A stretch of 12,396 nucleotides of DNA from Bacillota bacterium (lineage in GTDB: Bacteria > Bacillota > Clostridia > Lachnospirales > Lachnospiraceae): contig JAEWPN010000027.1 of assembly GCA_023399455.1 (NCBI GenBank), forward strand, positions 1-12,396, written 5' to 3'. This document shows positions 6,829-12,396 of this stretch, in pieces. Positions within the stretch are counted from its first letter, which is position 1; the number at the start of each line of letters is the position of its first letter. The notes below the pieces were generated by a model, which saw only the letters and a list, made by a program, of their open reading frames with translations, was not told the origin of the DNA and did not search any database. The position numbers were made by a program, and so were the translations under genes.

Positions 6829-7884
6829 ATGACGATAGGAAAGAAAAGTAGTGTTGTTGCTTCCATTATTTTAGCCGGTGCGCTGGGACTTACCGCTTGC
6901 GGAGCAAAGGAGGCGGCGGTAGCGGAAACGTCCGCATCTGCCGAAACGGCAAAGACGGAATACAAATATGGGAAGATAGACATTCCCGGCAAGGATGGAG
7001 CACTTTGCGGTGCACCGATTTATATTGCCTATGAGAAAGGCTTTTTTGCGGAGGAGGGCTTCGATGTAAATCTGATTTCCGCCGATACCGAAACGCGGAA
7101 AATCGGGCTCAATAACGGAACGATTCCGATAGTAAACGGGGACTTCCAGTTCTTTCCCTCCATCGAGGAAGGGGTGAAGGTGAAGGTAGTCGACGGACTT
7201 CATTACGGATGTATTAAATTCGTGGTTCCTAATGACTCTCCCATACAGACTGTGGAGGACTTCGCCGGAAAGAAAATCGGCGTTGACGAAATTGGAGGAA
7301 CTCCTCATCAGGTTGCCAGCGTATGGCTGGAAAAAGCAGGAATTTCTGCGGATCCGCAAGATGGTGATGTGACCTTTCTGCCATTCTCCGACGGTAATCT
7401 GGAGTTAGAAGCGGTAAAGACCGGAGAGATAGATGTAGCGGCTCTCTGGGATCCGCTGGGTTCTATTGCAGAGAAGAGCGGGGAATACCGGGTAGTGTTT
7501 GACCTTTCCACAGATCCTGTTTTTGCCGGAAAGTATTGCTGCTTCCTCTATGCATCTTCTAAGGTGCTCGAGGAAAAACCTGACGAAATCGCGGCATTGC
7601 TAAAAGCCTACAGGAAAGCGCAGGACTGGATCGCGAAGAATCCTAAGGAGGCGGTAGATATTATTTCAGATAAGAAGTATTCAGCTATTGATGATAAGGA
7701 ACTGGCACAGGAGCTTATCGTAAGCTATACTTATCCCTCCACAGAGGACAGAGCAAATGGAACTGCCAAGATAGAAGAGGATGTGAAGTATTTTGTAACG
7801 GAACTTAAAAATATCGGATACTTAAAGACGGAAGATCCGGATGCATTTGCTGCGGAAATCTTCCAGAAGGTAGATGTGGATTAA
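6829..7884 (+). CDS. ABC transporter substrate-binding lipoprotein, SsuA/NMT1-like
   Basis: This 351-residue extracytoplasmic binding protein is attached to the membrane as a lipoprotein. Its signal peptide has KK at 5-6, a hydrophobic stretch (about 9-20) and the lipobox LTAC with Cys24. After a low-complexity Ala/Glu/Thr linker (about 25-44), the mature domain shows the NMT1/SsuA pattern. That pattern comprises APIYIAYEKGFFAEEGFDV (about 62-80), VEDFAGKKIGV, and EIDVAALWDPLG. Relatives bind sulfonates, taurine, nitrate or thiamine precursors, so the ligand class cannot be fixed from sequence. Placement between OAHS and nifH-like genes suggests an organosulfur compound that feeds the reductase. 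The start is ATG 6829, 8 bases after GGGAGG (6815-6820). It is followed by the matching permease and ATPase. Confidence 0.93.
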   Translation: MTIGKKSSVVASIILAGALGLTACGAKEAAVAETSASAETAKTEYKYGKIDIPGKDGALCGAPIYIAYEKGFFAEEGFDVNLISADTETRKIGLNNGTIPIVNGDFQFFPSIEEGVKVKVVDGLHYGCIKFVVPNDSPIQTVEDFAGKKIGVDEIGGTPHQVASVWLEKAGISADPQDGDVTFLPFSDGNLELEAVKTGEIDVAALWDPLGSIAEKSGEYRVVFDLSTDPVFAGKYCCFLYASSKVLEEKPDEIAALLKAYRKAQDWIAKNPKEAVDIISDKKYSAIDDKELAQELIVSYTYPSTEDRANGTAKIEEDVKYFVTELKNIGYLKTEDPDAFAAEIFQKVDVD

Positions 7885-7914
7885 GCATTTATAAGCTTAT
7901 TTGGAGGAAAAAAG

Positions 7915-8955
7915 GTGAGCATATTAAAACAACGAGCGACGCGCCTTTCGAATAGCTCTTATATTCCGGACATAGCATCATATATCGGGTTGTCTGCTAT
8001 TTCGCTTTTGGGATTTTTCATAGCGATACTTGTCAGTTTATTTTTTAAGCAGACTGCGGAAGCGCAGATCAGCACGTATCCGCTTGGTTCTTCTCTTTCC
8101 ATTACAGCCGATGAGGCGTATCGTTTTGTTTTGGCAGCACTGATACTCATCTATGGAGCGGCGGCGGTTTATTCTTTTTGGGGGGAGGAGCGAAGGAAAC
8201 AGTTCTTGAGCCGGGTGCCGTTCCGCTTTGTCATAGGCCTCGCGTTGGCATTATGGGATATCCTAGGAACGAAACTTTTGCTTTTGCCTCAGCCGTTCTT
8301 CCCCGGACCTTCGAGAATTATAGAATCCTTTCTGATGGAGGGAGACTATATTTTTCAGAATACGCTGTATTCTTTGCGGCTTTTTACCGTGGGCTTCACG
8401 CTGGGCGTGGCTTTTGGCGTAGGAACAGGGATTCTGATCGGCTGGTTTCCGAAAGTCTATTATTGGGTATACCCTGTCCTGAAAATTACCGGAGTCATTC
8501 CGGCGGTGGCATGGATGCCCTTTGCCTTGACGCTTCTTCCCACACCTTTCTGGGCGGCAACTTTTTTGATCGTTATATGCGCGTGGTTTCCGGTAGCGTT
8601 TTTGACAGCACAGGGTATTGCCAGCACACCTAAGATCAATTTTGAAGTAGCGCAGACCTTAGGTGCGAAGACGCCGTATCTTGTCCTCCATGTGGCAATA
8701 CCTCATGCGATGCCTCAGATTTTTACCGGCATATCCTCAGCCAACGGCTTTGCGTTTACAACGCTCGTCATGTCCGAGATGCTGGGGCAGCCGGGAGGGC
8801 TGGGCTATTATATCAACGCCTCTAAGGTTTGGTCGGCATATTACAAGGTGTTTGCGGCAATTATCGTTATGGCAGTTTTGTTTTCCGCTATCATGAAGAT
8901 GATCGGAGCAATACAGAGCCGCGTTTTGCGGTGGCAGAGGGGGCTGGTGAAATGA
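7915..8955 (+). CDS. ABC transporter permease, SsuC/TauC-like, with extended N-terminus
   Basis: This 346-residue inner-membrane protein is the predicted channel of the importer. The C-terminal two-thirds is a standard BPD_transp_1 permease, with the ATPase-contacting EAA loop at about 244-263 (EVAQTLGAK...IPHAMPQ). The FPGPSRIIESF segment typical of SsuC-type proteins precedes it. SsuC homologues are usually about 250-280 residues. The extra length is at the N-terminus, where two additional hydrophobic segments (about 24-44 and 70-88) are separated by a 25-residue loop. The start is GTG 7915, 7 bases after GGAGG (7903-7907). The stop overlaps the ATPase start as ATGA, so translation is coupled. 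Confidence 0.93.
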   Translation: MSILKQRATRLSNSSYIPDIASYIGLSAISLLGFFIAILVSLFFKQTAEAQISTYPLGSSLSITADEAYRFVLAALILIYGAAAVYSFWGEERRKQFLSRVPFRFVIGLALALWDILGTKLLLLPQPFFPGPSRIIESFLMEGDYIFQNTLYSLRLFTVGFTLGVAFGVGTGILIGWFPKVYYWVYPVLKITGVIPAVAWMPFALTLLPTPFWAATFLIVICAWFPVAFLTAQGIASTPKINFEVAQTLGAKTPYLVLHVAIPHAMPQIFTGISSANGFAFTTLVMSEMLGQPGGLGYYINASKVWSAYYKVFAAIIVMAVLFSAIMKMIGAIQSRVLRWQRGLVK

Positions 8956-9737
8956 GCAGGGATATTCTTTTTGAAATCGAAGCGGTGGACCGTACCTATG
9001 TGGATGCCAATGACAACACGGTGGAAGCGCTTAAAAATATAAACCTTTCTATTAATAGGGGAGAATTTATATCCATCATCGGTCCCTCAGGCTGCGGCAA
9101 GACCACTCTTTTACGGCTTTTGGCGGGTCTGGATGTGCAGGAATCGGGGGAAATCAGGCTGAACGGAGAAGAAGTCGGGGGTCCCGATCCAACTAGAGGG
9201 TATGTGTTCCAGCAAAGCAGTCTGTTCCCGTGGCTGACGGTGGAAAAAAACATTGCCTCCGGCTTAAAGGCGAGAGGGGTGTATAAGCAGAGGAAGGATG
9301 AAATCGCGGAGTACATAAAACTGATCGGGCTTAACGGCTTTGAAAAGACCTATCCCCATCAAATTTCGGGAGGAATGGCACAGCGTGTGGCCATTGCCCG
9401 GGCGCTGATCAATCATCCGGTGGCACTTCTTTTGGATGAGCCGATGGGAGCTTTGGATGCTTTTACGAGGGCAGATTTACAAGATAAGCTTCTGGAGCTC
9501 TGGCGGGAGAACGATACCACGATGATTTTGGTAACACACGATGTGGATGAGGCGCTTTATCTGAGTGACAGAGTTGTTATCATGTCGCCCAGACCCGGCA
9601 GGATAAGCGAAGTTTTGAATATTTCGCTGTCAAGACCGAGGCAGCGGAGCGGCACGGATTTTACGGCTCTGAGAAACAGTATTCTTGAAAAGCTGCATCT
9701 GGTCAGTGAAATACAACAACCAGAATATACAATTTAA
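8952..9737 (+). CDS. ABC transporter ATP-binding protein, SsuB/TauB-like
   Basis: This 261-residue cytoplasmic ATPase powers the importer. It has Walker A GPSGCGKTT (44-52), a Q-loop (FQQSSLFPW, about 86-94), and signature ISGGMAQR (138-145). Walker B ALLLDE (158-163), a D-loop (GALD, 166-169) and switch His196 (VTHD) are also present. FPWLTVEKN after the Q-loop is typical of the nitrate/sulfonate/taurine subfamily. ATG 8952 overlaps the permease stop by 4 bases and begins at the family's normal N-terminus. In-frame starts further upstream lie inside the permease gene and are rejected. The next gene, nifH-like, follows after 12 bases, which ties the transporter to the nitrogenase-like system in one transcription unit. 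Confidence 0.95.
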   Translation: MSRDILFEIEAVDRTYVDANDNTVEALKNINLSINRGEFISIIGPSGCGKTTLLRLLAGLDVQESGEIRLNGEEVGGPDPTRGYVFQQSSLFPWLTVEKNIASGLKARGVYKQRKDEIAEYIKLIGLNGFEKTYPHQISGGMAQRVAIARALINHPVALLLDEPMGALDAFTRADLQDKLLELWRENDTTMILVTHDVDEALYLSDRVVIMSPRPGRISEVLNISLSRPRQRSGTDFTALRNSILEKLHLVSEIQQPEYTI

Positions 9738-10622
<885 letters not shown>

Positions 10623-10632
10623 ATAGTGAGGT

Positions 10633-10680
10633 GACTGTTTGCAGGCGATTATATCGTTGTCTGCAAGCAGTCGTTTTTTT
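10633..10680 (+). terminator. intrinsic terminator after the nifH-like gene
   Basis: GACTGTTTGCAG (10633-10644) pairs with CTGCAAGCAGTC (10661-10672) in a 12-bp stem with one G-U pair. CGAT/ATCG in the loop can pair further. Seven T residues (10674-10680) follow. It lies 25 bases after the nifH-like stop and marks the end of the nitrogenase-like operon. Confidence 0.92.
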
Positions 10681-10686
10681 ATTGAA

Positions 10687-10715
10687 TTGACAGCAGACAG
10701 GATTAGAATTACACT
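10687..10715 (+). promoter_or_regulatory. sigma-A type promoter for the DUF4250/activator unit
   Basis: A perfect -35 box TTGACA (10687-10692) is followed after 17 bases by TACACT (10710-10715), a good -10 box. It lies directly after the terminator and 39 bases before ATG 10755. The downstream genes therefore probably form a separate transcription unit. No clear operator is seen. Confidence 0.75.
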
Positions 10716-10754
10716 GGTATACATAAAACAGTAAATAATGGTGGTGTAAATAAA

Positions 10755-10928
10755 ATGATACCGAACGATCCGGTAATGTTAGTCAGTTATGTGAATATGA
10801 AGCTGCGGGATTTTTATAGGGACCTGGACACGCTGTGTGAAGACCTCGATGTAGACAAGTGTGAGCTGGAAGAAAAATTGAAGTCCATAGAATATCATTA
10901 TGATAAGGAGAGAAACCAATTTGTCTGA
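10755..10928 (+). CDS. DUF4250 family small protein
   Basis: This 57-residue protein of unknown function opens with MIPNDPVMLVSYVN, followed by LRDFY (17-21), and closes with YDKERNQFV. This matches the DUF4250 pattern common in Lachnospiraceae and related Clostridia. It is acidic, probably helical and cytoplasmic, with two cysteines (28 and 36) and no membrane segment. The start is ATG 10755, 8 bases after a weak GGTGGTG site. Its stop overlaps the TTG start of the next gene by 8 bases, and the next gene's ribosome site (AAGGAG, 10905-10910) lies inside its coding region. The two are thus translationally linked. Its link to the nitrogenase-like operon is uncertain because a terminator and a promoter separate them. 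Confidence 0.85.
   Translation: MIPNDPVMLVSYVNMKLRDFYRDLDTLCEDLDVDKCELEEKLKSIEYHYDKERNQFV
10905..10910 (+). promoter_or_regulatory. ribosome binding site for the TTG start of the activator gene
   Basis: AAGGAG lies 10 bases before TTG 10921, within the DUF4250 coding region. The next in-frame ATG is 17 codons later, inside the ferredoxin domain's first strand, so TTG 10921 is preferred. Confidence 0.65.
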
Positions 10929-12396
10929 ACAGATAACGATTACGGTTCAAACAAAAAAACCGGAGAAGGAAATGTACCTGCTTCATACGGTGGGGCGAAC
11001 GGTGTTGGACACCTTGCGGGAGAGCGAAATCGAATTGCCGCCCCTTTGCAGTGGGATGGGAACCTGCGGCAGGTGTATGGTGCGGTTTATCGGCTATGCC
11101 CCGTTTCCTACCCAGACGGAAAGGGGCCGGATAGAGCCCGATAAGCTGCGGGAGGGGTATCGGCTCTCTTGTATGGCAAAGCCGGTGAAAGACTGTGTGA
11201 TCCAGCCTTTTTTTAAGAGTGAGGAAAAAATCAAGGTGTTGACGGAAAGCACCGTGGGCAATATCGAAGTTGCGGGAAGAGAGGCTGCAGGAGAATATTA
11301 CGAAGGTTTGGAGGCGGGCAGTACGGTCATCGCTGTGGATATAGGAACCACTACGATCGCCATGAGGCTGTTAGAGGCTGTTTCCGGGCGGGTATGCGAT
11401 ACTTATACATGCCTGAATCCCCAAAGAAGCTATGGTACCGATGTGGTGGAGCGTATCAGGGCCGGCAGCGGCGGGAAGGCACTGCGTCTTCAGGAGCTGG
11501 TGAGAGAAGCGATAAATAAGGGAATGGGTCAGTTTTTTCAAAGTGCCGGGGATGAAAAGTTATGTAAACCTGAATGGATGGTTATTGCCTGCAATACGAC
11601 TATGGGGCATTTATTTATGGGATATTCGACGGATACCTTGGGTAGAAGTCCCTTTACGCCGGTGAGTATTGCCTTTACCCCCTTTGACTTCGAAGGAGTT
11701 CATGGAGCGCTTCTGCCGGGAATCTCTGCATTTGTGGGCGGAGACATCGTGGCGGGCATATATGCCTGCAATCTTCATAAGATGCAGGAAACATGGATAT
11801 TCCTAGATTTGGGAACGAACGCAGAGATGGCGATTGGAAGCGGCGGCCGCATTTTGTGTACTGCAGCGGCAGCAGGGCCGGCATTTGAAGGAGAGGGCGA
11901 AGGGAATACGACGGGGCCGGAGAGGATCGGGGCGATTTCCCGCTTATTAAAGGAAGGACTCATCGATGAGACCGGGCTTCTTCAGGAGCCGTATTTCGAG
12001 TCCGGCATCGAGGTGAACGGCATTTTTGTGACACAGAAGGATATTCGCGATATACAAATGGCAAAGGCAGCGGTGCGGGCAGGAGTACATTTCCTGGAGG
12101 AAAGGTTTTCCGTTTCCATGCCGGACTACGGGCCGATAGAAAAGGTATACCTTGCGGGAGGTTTCGGCTTCTATCTGGATAAGGAGGCGGCAGTGCGTGT
12201 GGGCCTGATTCCTCCGGAACTTAAGGATAAAATAGAGGTGGCAGGGAACACTTCCCTCGCCGGAGCGGAGAAGGCGGCAAGAAAAATGGTAAGGGATATC
12301 AAAGAAGCGGCAGAGCTGGACGATATCGTAGAGAATTGCGAAGTATTTAATCTCGCGGCTCAGGAGAATTTTGATAAAATATATATAAAATATATG
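10921..12396 (+). CDS. [2Fe-2S] ferredoxin / ASKHA-domain reductive activator (RACo-like), 3' end outside window
   Basis: At least 492 residues are present, and the frame is still open at the right edge. The N-terminal domain is a plant-type [2Fe-2S] ferredoxin with Cys43-x5-Cys49-x2-Cys52 and Cys84. The C-terminal part is an actin-like ATPase. It has phosphate-1 VDIGTTT (139-145), phosphate-2 LDLGTNAE (295-302), and adenosine-binding YLAGGFG (410-416). Proteins with this architecture (RACo, RamA-like) use ATP to drive low-potential electron transfer that reactivates inactive Co(II) corrinoid methyltransferase proteins. The start is TTG 10921, overlapping the DUF4250 gene by 8 bases. Little of the protein is likely to be missing. 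A corrinoid methyltransferase may lie downstream, or the protein may supply electrons to the nitrogenase-like system; the latter is speculation. It appears to be transcribed from its own promoter. Confidence 0.9.
   Translation, partial: MSEQITITVQTKKPEKEMYLLHTVGRTVLDTLRESEIELPPLCSGMGTCGRCMVRFIGYAPFPTQTERGRIEPDKLREGYRLSCMAKPVKDCVIQPFFKSEEKIKVLTESTVGNIEVAGREAAGEYYEGLEAGSTVIAVDIGTTTIAMRLLEAVSGRVCDTYTCLNPQRSYGTDVVERIRAGSGGKALRLQELVREAINKGMGQFFQSAGDEKLCKPEWMVIACNTTMGHLFMGYSTDTLGRSPFTPVSIAFTPFDFEGVHGALLPGISAFVGGDIVAGIYACNLHKMQETWIFLDLGTNAEMAIGSGGRILCTAAAAGPAFEGEGEGNTTGPERIGAISRLLKEGLIDETGLLQEPYFESGIEVNGIFVTQKDIRDIQMAKAAVRAGVHFLEERFSVSMPDYGPIEKVYLAGGFGFYLDKEAAVRVGLIPPELKDKIEVAGNTSLAGAEKAARKMVRDIKEAAELDDIVENCEVFNLAAQENFDKIYIKYM

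Noticed and set aside
7891..7900. Perfect palindrome ATAAGCTTAT between lipoprotein and permease genes
   Set aside because: It is only 10 bases long, without a T-tract or partner site. A chance occurrence in AT-rich spacer is the simplest reading.
8829..8951. 41-residue N-terminal extension of the ATPase
   Set aside because: It lies in the permease coding region in another frame and adds nothing family-like. ATG 8952 overlaps the permease stop in the usual ATGA manner.

Overview
The window carries a nitrogenase-like gene cluster that appears to be built for organosulfur metabolism rather than N2 fixation. The host is most likely an anaerobic low-to-mid-GC Firmicute of the Clostridia, probably Lachnospiraceae-like. 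This is inferred from strong AGGAGG-type ribosome sites, frequent GTG/TTG starts, a DUF4250 gene, and a ferredoxin/ASKHA (RACo-type) protein. All genes lie on the + strand.

Layout: (1) bases 1-842 hold the 3' part of an O-acetylhomoserine sulfhydrylase (OAHS), overlapped by a GNAT acetyltransferase of the spermidine/thialysine acetyltransferase type (835-1326). (2) Bases 1352-5383 hold nifD-like, nifK-like, a stand-alone NifX-type domain and a nifB-like radical SAM gene, tightly packed. (3) Bases 5384-5488 hold a short intergenic segment with small hairpins and the start of a cysteine-rich overlapping reading frame. (4) Bases 5489-6811 hold a second, complete OAHS. (5) Bases 6829-9737 hold an SsuABC/NMT1-type ABC importer: lipoprotein, permease, ATPase. 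(6) Bases 9750-10607 hold a nifH-like reductase gene, ending in an exact 16-bp tandem duplication and a strong terminator (10633-10680). (7) A new promoter (10687-10715) precedes a DUF4250 gene and a [2Fe-2S]/ASKHA reductive activator that runs off the right edge.

Working model: the importer brings in a small organosulfur compound. The NifH-like protein passes electrons to a NifDK-like enzyme carrying a P-cluster and a NifB-derived Fe-S-C cofactor, which cleaves a C-S bond. The released thiol or sulfide is captured by OAHS to make methionine or homocysteine. This matches the known methylthio-alkane reductase (Mar) system described in Rhodospirillum rubrum, in which a nitrogenase-like enzyme feeds OAHS. 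No NifE, NifN or homocitrate synthase gene is visible, consistent with a simpler cofactor. The substrate is not shown by the sequence. Features that may be new are the Firmicute operon (two OAHS genes, dedicated transporter, NifH placed last), a NifB lacking one usually conserved cysteine, the acetyltransferase, and the Cys-rich overlapping frame. No intergenic stretch exceeds 300 bases, and I see no tRNA, rRNA, CRISPR or insertion sequence.
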